From assembly GCF_017652985.1 (NCBI RefSeq), contig NZ_JAGGDJ010000021.1:25305-89304 (forward strand): 64,000 nt of DNA. Reading direction: 5' to 3'. The notes beneath the pieces are model-generated. The model worked only from the letters and a program-made list of their open reading frames with translations, ran no database searches and was not told the origin of the DNA. Made by a program: the position numbers and the translations under genes. The stretch is from Paenibacillus artemisiicola (GTDB lineage: Bacteria; Bacillota; Bacilli; Paenibacillales; Paenibacillaceae). Shown here in pieces: positions 1 to 7,461 of the stretch (position 1 is its first letter; each line of letters starts with the position of its first letter).

Positions 1-3
1 GCT

Positions 4-447
4 TTAGCGTCCGTTGAACGCTTTTAGCATCCAGATGTGCTTCTCCAGCGACTTGTGGATCGCGAGCAGCAGATCGCCGGTCGTGTCGTCGCCCGCTTCG
101 GCCGACACTTCCATGCCTTCCTTCAGCTCGGCGGCCACCTTCGTGAAGTCCTCGATGAGGATGTCCACCATCTCCTCGGCGGATTCGCTGCTCGAAGCTT
201 CCTTCACCGTCGAATGCTCCAGGTACTCGGTCATCGAGGCGAGCGGCTGGCCGCCGATCGCGAGCAGGCGCTCCGCGATGTCGTCGACGTGCAGCGTCGC
301 TTCCTCGTACAGCTCCTGGAATTTCACGTGCAGCGTGAAGAACTGGTTGCCTTTGACGTACCAGTGGTAGTTGTGGAGCTTCACGTACAGGACGCTCCAG
401 GTCGAGATTTGTTTGTTGAGGATCGTTTGCAGTTTTTTCGTCGGCAT
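4..447 (-). CDS. dps: Dps/ferritin-like DNA-protection protein
   Basis: Mini-ferritin of the Dps family (147 residues), expected to form a dodecamer that oxidises and stores iron with peroxide and shields DNA. The N-terminal part carries the family ferroxidase signature: HNYHWYVKG followed about 20 residues later by a helix with DDIAERLLAIGG. The length is typical. An upstream in-frame ATG at 456 lies only a base or two from the AAAGGGAG ribosome site. The ATG at 447 sits 9 bases away and is chosen. It is transcribed leftward, away from galU. The likely promoter lies about 240 bp upstream under a PerR-like box, which fits the peroxide control known for mrgA/dps genes of Bacillales. The long leader contains no convincing gene. 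Confidence 0.93.
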   Translation of the reverse strand: MPTKKLQTILNKQISTWSVLYVKLHNYHWYVKGNQFFTLHVKFQELYEEATLHVDDIAERLLAIGGQPLASMTEYLEHSTVKEASSSESAEEMVDILIEDFTKVAAELKEGMEVSAEAGDDTTGDLLLAIHKSLEKHIWMLKAFNGR

Positions 448-456
448 GTTCGGCAT

Positions 457-683
457 CTCCCTTTGTCATAAAATGAGCGTGTTGGCGCTGCTGCAATGCA
501 CCGGCGCTGCACGCTGTCAGCCTTCCGGCGCTCCGTGCGGTCCCCGCGGTTCCGGCAGGATACCCAATTATTGTGCCGAAACGGCCGGCGAAATAATCGC
601 GGCGGGCGAAGCGGGGCTCCGCGCTCTCCTCTTCTTAACCGCGGCCGGGCGATGCTGAAACTTAGATAAGAATAACTTCTAAA
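457..683. other. gene-free leader between dps and its promoter
   Basis: About 230 bases that would form the 5' untranslated leader of dps if the minus-strand promoter at 687-715 is used. Frames crossing it are short and have no ribosome site. I see no riboswitch-like fold or terminator. Confidence 0.4.
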
Positions 684-698
684 TTAAAATTATTATAA
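684..698. promoter_or_regulatory. PerR-like box
   Basis: TTAAAATTATTATAA differs from the B. subtilis PerR consensus TTATAATNATTATAA at one base. It lies in an AT-rich island inside GC-rich DNA and overlaps the -10 region of the minus-strand promoter leading to dps. Repression of dps by PerR under low peroxide is the natural inference. Fur boxes have a similar half-site, so Fur cannot be excluded from sequence. Confidence 0.6.
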
Positions 699-715
699 AT
701 AATAACGTTTGTCAA
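687..715 (-). promoter_or_regulatory. promoter toward dps
   Basis: On the minus strand a perfect TTGACA (710-715) is followed after 17 bases by TAATTT (687-692). The -10 is weak, but the spacing is ideal and the PerR-like box covers it. It points to dps. Confidence 0.5.
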
Positions 716-753
716 TAGCCGTTGCCACGATTCCGCTCGCATGATACGTTAGC

Positions 754-782
754 TTCGACGCGGCCGGAACGAACGGTATAAA
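754..782 (+). promoter_or_regulatory. probable galU promoter
   Basis: TTCGAC (754-759), 17-base spacer, TATAAA (777-782). The -10 lies 43 bases before the galU start, with an AGAGAGGAG ribosome site between. Confidence 0.45.
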
Positions 783-825
783 TCCGGCCGATCTGGCAAC
801 ACAAGAAGAGAGGAGAACGATACCA

Positions 826-1698
826 ATGGCACATACTCGGGTACGAAAAGCAATCATTCCGGCCGGCGGACTGGGGACGCGCTTCCTGCCGGCGACGAAG
901 GCGCAGCCGAAGGAAATGCTGCCGCTCATCGACAAGCCCGCCATTCAATACATCGTCGAGGAAGCGGTCGCCTCCGGAATCGAAAGCATCATGATCGTCA
1001 GCGGCCGCAACAAGCGGGCGATCGAGGACCATTTCGACAAATCGTTCGAGCTCGAGGCGGAGCTCGAGGCGAGCGGCAAAGCGGAAATGCTGGAGCTCGT
1101 CCGGGGGATCTCGCATCTCGCGGAGATCGTCTACATCCGGCAGGGCGCGCCGCTCGGACTCGGCCACGCGGTGCTCTGCGCGCGGCGGTTCGTCGGCGAC
1201 GAGCCGTTCGCGGTGCTGCTCGGGGACGATATTTTGCAATCCCGGCGGCCGTGCCTGGCGGAGATGATCGAGCTCTACGAGGAACGGGCGTCGTCGGTCG
1301 TGGCCGTCATGGACGTGCCTTGGGACCAAACGCATAAGTACGGCATCGTCGATCTCGCGGAGGGCGGCGGCGGCCGGCTGAAGGGGCTCGTCGAGAAGCC
1401 CGCGCCGGGCGAAGCGCCGTCCAATCTGGCGATCGTCGGCCGCTACGTGCTGGAGCCCGGCATTTTCGAGCTGCTGGAGCATGCCAAGCCCGGCAAGGGC
1501 GGCGAAATCCAATTGACCGACAGCCTGCAGCGGCTGAACCTGACGAACCCGATGACCGCGTTCCGGTTCGAAGGCCAGCGCTACGACGTGGGCGACAAGC
1601 TCGGCTTCGTCCAGGCGACGATCGATTTGGCTTTGCGCCGGGGCGATTTGGCGGACGACGTGCGCCGCTATATGACCGAACGGCTGAAGCAAGACTAA
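826..1698 (+). CDS. galU: UTP--glucose-1-phosphate uridylyltransferase
   Basis: Makes UDP-glucose from glucose-1-phosphate and UTP, the sugar donor for wall polymers and glycolipids, and the route for galactose via UDP-glucose. The 290-residue protein has the nucleotidyltransferase signature near its start (GGLGTRFLPATKA, then QPKEMLPLIDKP), the LGDD motif around residue 130, and the VEKP and GGEIQLTD motifs of GalU/GtaB. The length equals the family norm. The ATG follows an AGAGAGGAGAA ribosome site. It is divergent from dps and probably monocistronic; the next gene starts 56 bases later with its own ribosome site. Confidence 0.95.
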   Translation: MAHTRVRKAIIPAGGLGTRFLPATKAQPKEMLPLIDKPAIQYIVEEAVASGIESIMIVSGRNKRAIEDHFDKSFELEAELEASGKAEMLELVRGISHLAEIVYIRQGAPLGLGHAVLCARRFVGDEPFAVLLGDDILQSRRPCLAEMIELYEERASSVVAVMDVPWDQTHKYGIVDLAEGGGGRLKGLVEKPAPGEAPSNLAIVGRYVLEPGIFELLEHAKPGKGGEIQLTDSLQRLNLTNPMTAFRFEGQRYDVGDKLGFVQATIDLALRRGDLADDVRRYMTERLKQD

Positions 1699-1754
1699 CG
1701 CCGGCGGTTGGAAGCGTCCTTCATTCGGCGCATCCCCGCCGGAAGGAAGGCGAG

Positions 1755-2708
1755 TTGACATTGAAGATGAATCGGAAACAGGTCCGCAACCGGACCCTGC
1801 TGCTGTCGGTTTCGCTGCTGGCCGGCATGGCGATCGGGCTGTGGATGAACGAGCGCATGCCCGAGCGGCAGAACCTGCCGGCGGCCGCGAAGGCGGCGGA
1901 CGAGCCGGCCGGCGCTTCGCGGACGGCGGGCACGGCGGACATGCGGCACGAGCATGCGCATGACGACGCCGCGGACATGGATATGGACATGTCCGGCATG
2001 GCGGAAGGCGCGGATGCCGCGACGTGGGCATGGCCGGATGGCGCGCCGCAGGCCGGCGAGGCCAGCACGCTGCGCGTGACGATTACGGACGCCGCGGGCA
2101 AACCGGACGCCGGGCTGCAGGTCAACCACGAGAAGAAGCTGCATCTGATCGTCGTCAGCCAAGGGCTGTCGACGTTTCTGCACCTGCATCCCGCGGAGAC
2201 GGCGGAGCCCGGCGTGTTCGAAGGGGACGTAACGTTCCCTTCGGCCGGCCGGTACAAGCTCATCGCCGACTTCAAGCCGGCGGACGGGGCGCAGCAATGG
2301 CGCGGCGCCTGGGTGCGGGCGGAAGGCGGCGGCGGGACGCGGCAGACGGAGCCGGCGCTGGCCGCGGACAAGCGGCTCGAACGGACCGCGGACGGCGTGG
2401 CGGTCAAGCTGTCGTTCGACCGCGCGCCGAAGGCGGGAGAGGCCGTAAAGCTGGCCTTCTCGTTCGCGGACGCCGCGAGCGGCGAGCCGGTCCGCGACCT
2501 GCAGCCGTACCTCGGCGCCGCCGGGCACGTGGTCATCCTCGACGCGGGGGCGGGCGACTACCTGCACGTGCACGCGATGAGCGCGGCCGGCGGACCGGTC
2601 GCGGAGTTTCACGCGACGTTTCCGAAGCCGGGCCTGTACAAGCTGTGGGGCCAGTTTCAGCGGAACGGCCGCGTCATGACGGTGCCGTTCGTGGTCGAGG
2701 CGGCTTAG
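1755..2708 (+). CDS. exported His/Met-rich YtkA/FixH-like protein
   Basis: A 317-residue protein with an N-terminal hydrophobic helix (about residues 13-30) that should act as a signal anchor or signal peptide. Next comes a His/Asp/Met-rich stretch (HEHAHDDAADMDMDMSG, about residues 60-80) suited to binding copper or another soft metal. Two beta-rich modules follow, each containing the pattern H-x-H and ending in G-x-Y-K-L, as in YtkA-like/FixH-like domains. Start: TTG at 1755 follows AAGGAAGG closely; TTG 1761 and ATG 1767 are alternatives. Function is not established. Metal binding or envelope metal homeostasis is an inference from the His/Met content. A strong terminator follows. Confidence 0.6.
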   Translation: MTLKMNRKQVRNRTLLLSVSLLAGMAIGLWMNERMPERQNLPAAAKAADEPAGASRTAGTADMRHEHAHDDAADMDMDMSGMAEGADAATWAWPDGAPQAGEASTLRVTITDAAGKPDAGLQVNHEKKLHLIVVSQGLSTFLHLHPAETAEPGVFEGDVTFPSAGRYKLIADFKPADGAQQWRGAWVRAEGGGGTRQTEPALAADKRLERTADGVAVKLSFDRAPKAGEAVKLAFSFADAASGEPVRDLQPYLGAAGHVVILDAGAGDYLHVHAMSAAGGPVAEFHATFPKPGLYKLWGQFQRNGRVMTVPFVVEAA

Positions 2709-2754
2709 CGCGGCGGCGGATTCGCCCGCCGGCCAAGCGGCCGGCAGGCATGGA

Positions 2755-2797
2755 AGCCGTTCGCGGGACGATTGCGTCCCGCGAACGGCTTTTTCTT
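2755..2797 (+). terminator. rho-independent terminator
   Basis: Perfect 16-bp stem (2755-2770 with 2775-2790), ATTG loop, then a T-run. It ends the YtkA-like gene and abuts the 3' end of the convergent membrane-protein gene. Confidence 0.9.
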
Positions 2798-3188
2798 ATG
2801 CCCGCGGACCGCGCCGCCATGCCCGGTACGCGCGCATCGCCGTCGCGGCCGCCAGCCAGAACATGGCGACGGCGATGACGGGATGCAGCGCCGACACGTA
2901 CGGGGCGTCCGCGCCGATATGCGCCGTCATGTATTGGAGCATGACGAGCGCGAAGAGGGCGAGCGAGCACCAGCGGACCGCGCCGCCGACGCGGCCGAAG
3001 AACGTGAGGACGAACGCGGCGGCCGGGACGAATTCGAAGACGTGCACGAACGACGTATGGTCCTTCCAATGCTCGGCGTCGACCAAGACGGCCATGCCGG
3101 CCAGATACGTCTGCGCGACGACGCAGAGGGCGAACAGCGCGGCAAGCAGGAAGACGGCGAGCCGGGCGTAGCGGTTGCCTTCGGACAT
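2796..3188 (-). CDS. small four-helix membrane protein (DUF6220-like)
   Basis: A 130-residue protein with four predicted membrane segments: ARLAVFLLAALFALCVVAQT near the start, then segments around residues 50, 75 and 105. The arrangement resembles the DUF6220 family of small integral membrane proteins with no known function; that match is from memory and moderate. The ATG at 3188 is chosen because AAGGAGG lies 8 bases upstream. The longer frame from 3221 lacks a ribosome site. It is convergent with the YtkA-like gene and divergent from araR. Confidence 0.6.
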   Translation of the reverse strand: MSEGNRYARLAVFLLAALFALCVVAQTYLAGMAVLVDAEHWKDHTSFVHVFEFVPAAAFVLTFFGRVGGAVRWCSLALFALVMLQYMTAHIGADAPYVSALHPVIAVAMFWLAAATAMRAYRAWRRGPRA

Positions 3189-3353
3189 GGGAACGGCCTC
3201 CTTCGGAGCGGGAGTGGGCAAGGCGTTGCTTCTACTAATAGCGCTTTTAATGGCGCTTTGCTTCTATTGTAGGCGCTCCGGCGCGCGCCGTATATTGCCC
3301 TTAGGTCCAGTTTATCCGCGTACCGCCGCGGGCCTTCCGGCTGCTTCGCGGCG

Positions 3354-3402
3354 ACAGGTACGTACAAGCCTGCGGATATGCTATACTAGACCATACAAGT
3401 GA
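3354..3402 (+). promoter_or_regulatory. araR promoter with AraR-like operator
   Basis: ACAGGTACGTACAAGC (3354-3369) matches 13 of 16 bases of the perfect palindrome found before araD. A TATACT -10 lies at 3382-3387 and a TACAAGT half-site at 3396-3402. The operator would cover the -35 region, which suggests that AraR represses itself. Confidence 0.55.
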
Positions 3403-3433
3403 AAGCCAGCAAGCAGAATGAACGAGGTGCCGC

Positions 3434-4561
3434 GTGAAGGAACAGCAAACGCCGAAATACCGGCAATTGAAAGAAGAAATCGTCTCATGGATCGCGACGG
3501 CGCAGTTCAAGCCGCACGACAAGCTCCCGTCGGAGAACGAAATCGCCGCCCGCTTCGGCTTCAGCCGGCAAACGGTCCGCCAGGCGCTCGGCGACCTGGA
3601 GGCGGAAGGGTGGCTCTACCGCTCCCAGGGCAAGGGGACGTTCGTCGCCGAGGCGGAGCGCGGCCGGCCGAGGCCGGAGGCGCAGTCGCAGCTGACGATC
3701 GGCATGATGACGACGCACATCTCGGACTACATCTTCCCGACGATCGTCCGCGGCGTGGAATCCGCGCTGCGCTCGCACGGGTCCCGGCTCCTGCTCGCGA
3801 GCACGGACAACGAGAAGGAGCGCGAGCGGGAGAGCCTGGAATCGATGCTGCTGCAGCAGCTGGGCGGGCTGATCGTCGAGCCGACGAAGAGCGCGGAGGG
3901 CAACCCGAACCTGGATTATTATTTGGCGCTGGAGGCGCGGCGGATTCCGTACGTGATGCTGAACGAGCGCTACAGCGATCTCGACGCTCCGTGCCTGAAG
4001 GTCGACGACGAGCTGGGCGGTTACCGGGCGGCGGAGCATTTGGCGAAGCTCGGCCATCGGCGGATCGCCGGCTTCTTCAAGACGGACGACTTCCAGGGCG
4101 TCCACCGGATGCGCGGCTTCATGCGCTGCCTGCGGGAGCGGAAGCTGGCGCTGCAGCCGGACTTCCTCGTCCGGTACGCGACCGAGGAGAAGGGCGCGAA
4201 GCCGGCGGAGGCGCTCGCGGAGCTGCTCCGGCGCCCGGCGGACGCGCGGCCGACGGCGGTCGTCTGCTACAACGACGAGCTGGCCGTCCGCCTGCTCGAC
4301 GCCGTGCGGCTGAGCGGGTTGTCCGTACCGGCCGATCTGTCGATGGTCGGCTTCGACGACGCCAGCCTCGCCGTGGCGACGGAGGTGAAGCTGACGACCC
4401 TGGAGCATCCCAAGACGCGGATGGGCGAAGACGCCGTGGCGCTGCTCATGAAGCTGATGGACGGCCGCGCCGGGGCGGGCGACGCCGGCGACGTCGTCTA
4501 CGATCCGAAGCTGATCGTCCGCCAATCGACGGGCCCGGCTCCGGAGCCGGAGGCGAAATAA
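3434..4561 (+). CDS. araR: arabinose-responsive repressor, GntR-type HTH with LacI-type sensor
   Basis: Transcriptional repressor of arabinose genes. Residues about 5-70 form a GntR winged helix (PSENEIAARFGFSRQTVRQA), and residues about 85-370 form a periplasmic-binding-protein-like sensor with the LacI-family motifs HRRIAGFF and VGFDD. This chimeric architecture and length (375 residues) are those of AraR of Bacillales, which leaves DNA when L-arabinose binds. The start is GTG at 3434 after AACGAGGTG. Immediately downstream lie the operator palindrome and araD, so the target is in cis. The operator-like site in its own promoter suggests autorepression. Confidence 0.9.
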   Translation: MKEQQTPKYRQLKEEIVSWIATAQFKPHDKLPSENEIAARFGFSRQTVRQALGDLEAEGWLYRSQGKGTFVAEAERGRPRPEAQSQLTIGMMTTHISDYIFPTIVRGVESALRSHGSRLLLASTDNEKERERESLESMLLQQLGGLIVEPTKSAEGNPNLDYYLALEARRIPYVMLNERYSDLDAPCLKVDDELGGYRAAEHLAKLGHRRIAGFFKTDDFQGVHRMRGFMRCLRERKLALQPDFLVRYATEEKGAKPAEALAELLRRPADARPTAVVCYNDELAVRLLDAVRLSGLSVPADLSMVGFDDASLAVATEVKLTTLEHPKTRMGEDAVALLMKLMDGRAGAGDAGDVVYDPKLIVRQSTGPAPEPEAK

Positions 4562-4566
4562 AGCAG

Positions 4567-4595
4567 TCGACACACTTGTACGTACAAGTTATAAT
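4567..4595 (+). promoter_or_regulatory. araDB promoter with perfect AraR operator
   Basis: TCGACA (-35, 4567-4572), 17-base spacer, TATAAT (-10, 4590-4595). The 16-bp perfect palindrome ACTTGTACGTACAAGT (4574-4589) fills the spacer. It closely resembles the known AraR operator core TTGTACGTACAA. Repressor binding would exclude RNA polymerase. A weak cre-like match (4642-4655) lies in the leader. Confidence 0.85.
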
Positions 4596-4704
4596 GGAGA
4601 CGGATAGAAGCGGCGGCACGTCAGGGCGGGGCTGATGCGAGCGGATTCGTTTTCAGCGGTGCCGAACGTCCGCCTTGCCAATCGCGGGGAGGAGAATGGA
4701 CAAC

Positions 4705-5406
4705 ATGCTGGAATCGTTGAAGCAAGCCGTGTGGGAAGCGAACATGGAGCTGCCGCAGTACGGGCTCGTCACGTTCACGTGGGGCAACGTCAGCGGCATC
4801 GACCGCGCCAGCGGGCTGGTGGCCATCAAGCCGAGCGGGGTGCCGTACGCGGAGCTGCGCCCGGAGCATATCGTCATCGTCGATCTGCAGGGAAATCCCG
4901 TCGAGGACGGCCTGCGCCCGTCGTCCGACACGCCGACGCACGTCGCCTTGTACCGGGCGTTCGAGGGCATCGGCGGCATCGTGCACACGCATTCGCCCTG
5001 GGCGACGAGCTGGGCCCAGGCCGGCCGCGGCATTCCGGCGCTCGGCACGACGCACGGCGATTATTTTCACGGCGAAATTCCGTGCACGCGCCCGATGACG
5101 GAAGCGGAGATTCTCGGCGCGTACGAGCTCGAGACGGGCAACGTGATCATCGAGACGTTCCGCGAGCGCGGGATCGACCCGAACCGCGTGCCCGCCGCCC
5201 TCGTGTACAGCCACGCGCCGTTCTGCTGGGGCAAGGACGCGCATAACGCGGTCCATAACGCCGTCGTCGTCGAAGAGGTGGCCAAGATGGGGCTGCATAC
5301 CTTCCAGCTGAATCCGGAAGCGGGGCCGATGGACCGGCAGCTGCTGGACCGCCACTACTTGCGGAAGCACGGTGCAAACGCTTACTACGGACAGTCGCAG
5401 GGCTGA
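4705..5406 (+). CDS. araD: L-ribulose-5-phosphate 4-epimerase
   Basis: Converts L-ribulose-5-phosphate to D-xylulose-5-phosphate, the last step of L-arabinose catabolism into the pentose phosphate pathway. The 233-residue protein belongs to the class II aldolase/epimerase fold: TWGNVSG and KPSGVPY near the N terminus, SSDTPTH, zinc-ligand histidines in HTHSPWATSWAQ, and a third in SHAPFCWGKD. The start at 4705 lies 10 bases after GGGGAGGAG. The ATG nine bases earlier is too close to that site. It is the first gene behind the AraR-controlled promoter, with araB 112 bases downstream. Confidence 0.93.
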   Translation: MLESLKQAVWEANMELPQYGLVTFTWGNVSGIDRASGLVAIKPSGVPYAELRPEHIVIVDLQGNPVEDGLRPSSDTPTHVALYRAFEGIGGIVHTHSPWATSWAQAGRGIPALGTTHGDYFHGEIPCTRPMTEAEILGAYELETGNVIIETFRERGIDPNRVPAALVYSHAPFCWGKDAHNAVHNAVVVEEVAKMGLHTFQLNPEAGPMDRQLLDRHYLRKHGANAYYGQSQG

Positions 5407-5518
5407 GCGCGGAGCCGAAGCGCCCCGTTCCGCATCGCGGCGCATTTATACGCAAGGCATGTATACTTCTGCGCGATTACGCGCAACGCATTCATAACCC
5501 GGAAGGAGCATTCCTACG

Positions 5519-7192
5519 ATGACTCAGAAATACGCAATCGGGGTGGATTACGGCACGGAGTCCGGCCGCGCGGTGCTCGTGCGCCTGGCCGACGGCGCGG
5601 AGATCGCCGAGCACGTCACCCCTTACCGCCACAACGTAATCGACGAGCGCCTGCCCGGCACCGGCCTCAAGCTGGAGCACGACTGGGCGCTGCAGCATCC
5701 GCGGGACTATATCGAGGTGCTGGAGCAGTCCGTTCCGGCGGTGGTGCGCGCATCCGGCATCGACCCGTCGGAGATCATCGGCCTCGGCATCGACTTCACG
5801 GCCTGCACGATTTTGCCGGTCGACGAGGCGGGACGGCCGCTCTGCTTCGACGAGGCGTACGCCGCCAACCCGCATAGCTGGGTGAAGCTGTGGAAGCATC
5901 ACGCGGCGCAGGACGAGGCGGATCGCATCAACGAGACGGCGGCGGCCCGCGGCGAAGCGTTCCTCGCCCGCTACGGCGGCAAGATCTCGTCCGAGTGGAT
6001 GCTGGCGAAGGCGTGGCAAATTCTGGACGAGGCGCCGGAGATCTACGACAAGGCGGATCAGCTCGTGGAAGCGGCGGACTGGGTCGTCTCCCAGATGACG
6101 GGCCGCATCGTGCGCAACAGCTGCACCGCGGGCTACAAGGCGATTTGGCATAAGCAGGACGGCTATCCGAGCCGCGAGTTTCTGAAAGCGCTTGATCCGC
6201 GGCTCGAGGCGTTCGCCGAGACGAAGCTGCGCGGCGACGTGCTGCCGCTCGGCACGAAGGCCGGCGAGCTGACTCCCGGCATGGCCGCGCGCATGGGGCT
6301 CGTCGCGGGCACCGCGATCGCCGTCGGCAACGTCGACGCGCACGCGGCCGTGCCGGCCGTCGGCGTCGTGACGCCGGGCAAGCTCGTCATGGCGATGGGC
6401 ACGTCGATCTGCCACATGCTGCTCGGCGACGAGGAGAAGCAGGTCGAAGGCATGTGCGGCGTCGTCGAGGACGGCATCATTCCGGGTTATTACGGCTACG
6501 AAGCGGGCCAATCCGCGGTCGGCGACATTTTCGCCTGGTACGTGGACGAAGCGGTGCCGGCCTACGTCGCCGAGGCGTCCGAAGCCGAGGGCATCAGCGT
6601 GCACGAGTGGCTCGAGCGGGAAGCGGCCAAGCTGAACGTCGGCGAATCCGGCCTGCTGGCGCTGGACTGGTGGAACGGCAACCGTTCCGTTCTCGTCGAC
6701 ACGAACCTGACGGGGACGATCGTCGGCCTGACGCTGCTGTCGAAGCCGCAGGAGATCTACCGCGCCCTGCTGGAGGCGACGGCCTTCGGCACGCGCAAAA
6801 TCGTCGACGCCTTCCAGGCGAACGGCGTGGACGTGAACGAGCTGTACGCCTGCGGCGGCCTGCCGCAGAAGAACCGCCTGCTCATGCAGATCTACGCGGA
6901 CGTCACGAACCGCGAGATCATGGTCGCGGCTTCGAAGCAGACGCCGGCGCTCGGCGCGGCGATGTTCGGCGCCGTGGCGGCCGGCGCGGCCAAGGGCGGC
7001 TACGACAGCGTCGTGGACGCCGCCGCCGCGATGGCCCGCGTCCGCGAGGAGACGTTCAAGCCGATCCCGGCGAACGTCGCGGCGTACGAGAAGCTGTACG
7101 CGGAGTACAACCTGCTGCACGATTATTTCGGCCGCGGCGCGAACGACGTCATGAAGCGGCTGAAGGCGCTCAAGGAAGAAGCCGCGCGCTGA
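5519..7192 (+). CDS. araB: ribulokinase
   Basis: Phosphorylates L-ribulose with ATP. The FGGY-family kinase of 557 residues has the N-terminal nucleotide fold signature GVDYGTESGRAVLV, the substrate loop GLGIDFTACT with the catalytic-type aspartate, MAMGTSICHML, and the C-terminal ATP-site pattern YACGGLPQKN with TPALGAAMFG. Length matches araB. The start is ATG at 5519 with GGAAGGAG 8 bases upstream. It is probably cotranscribed with araD; I see no second operator in the 112-base gap. Arabinose isomerase (araA), needed between sugar and kinase, is not in this window. Confidence 0.95.
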   Translation: MTQKYAIGVDYGTESGRAVLVRLADGAEIAEHVTPYRHNVIDERLPGTGLKLEHDWALQHPRDYIEVLEQSVPAVVRASGIDPSEIIGLGIDFTACTILPVDEAGRPLCFDEAYAANPHSWVKLWKHHAAQDEADRINETAAARGEAFLARYGGKISSEWMLAKAWQILDEAPEIYDKADQLVEAADWVVSQMTGRIVRNSCTAGYKAIWHKQDGYPSREFLKALDPRLEAFAETKLRGDVLPLGTKAGELTPGMAARMGLVAGTAIAVGNVDAHAAVPAVGVVTPGKLVMAMGTSICHMLLGDEEKQVEGMCGVVEDGIIPGYYGYEAGQSAVGDIFAWYVDEAVPAYVAEASEAEGISVHEWLEREAAKLNVGESGLLALDWWNGNRSVLVDTNLTGTIVGLTLLSKPQEIYRALLEATAFGTRKIVDAFQANGVDVNELYACGGLPQKNRLLMQIYADVTNREIMVAASKQTPALGAAMFGAVAAGAAKGGYDSVVDAAAAMARVREETFKPIPANVAAYEKLYAEYNLLHDYFGRGANDVMKRLKALKEEAAR

Positions 7193-7211
7193 TTGCCGGC
7201 GGCGACCGGAT

Positions 7212-7250
7212 CGGTCCGGGCAGGTCCGGGCAGGTCCGGACAGGTTCGGA
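7212..7250 (+). repeat. 10-bp tandem repeat
   Basis: Four imperfect copies of CAGGTCCGGG (first copy partial) just after araB. The array lies immediately before a TATAAT-type promoter and may be a polymorphic minisatellite. Confidence 0.6.
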
Positions 7251-7251
7251 C

Positions 7252-7280
7252 TTATCGAACGCGTACGGACAGCGTATAAT
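7252..7280 (+). promoter_or_regulatory. possible promoter of ankyrin gene
   Basis: Perfect TATAAT at 7275-7280 with TTATCG 17 bases upstream (7252-7257). It points to the ankyrin-repeat gene about 180 bases on. Confidence 0.4.
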
Positions 7281-7339
7281 TGAAGAAGCGCATCGATGGA
7301 AAGCCGCAATACTACCATTCGATAGAAGCATGCGCAGCA

Positions 7340-7413
7340 ACATGCAAGGGAAGCGCGCATTAGCGACATGCACTGCAAGCGTGCACTAAACGTGCATTGC
7401 AAGCGCGCAGATG
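7340..7413 (+). repeat. three imperfect 24-bp direct repeats
   Basis: Units begin at 7340, 7366 and 7390 and share a core of ACATGCA, then GCAAGCG, then GCA. The last unit runs into an ATG that could start the ankyrin gene, so the array lies in its leader or extreme 5' end. Confidence 0.55.
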
Positions 7414-7461
7414 GAACCATACATTTTGCCCGATCGGGCGATGCGGAGGCGAGTGGCGGCG

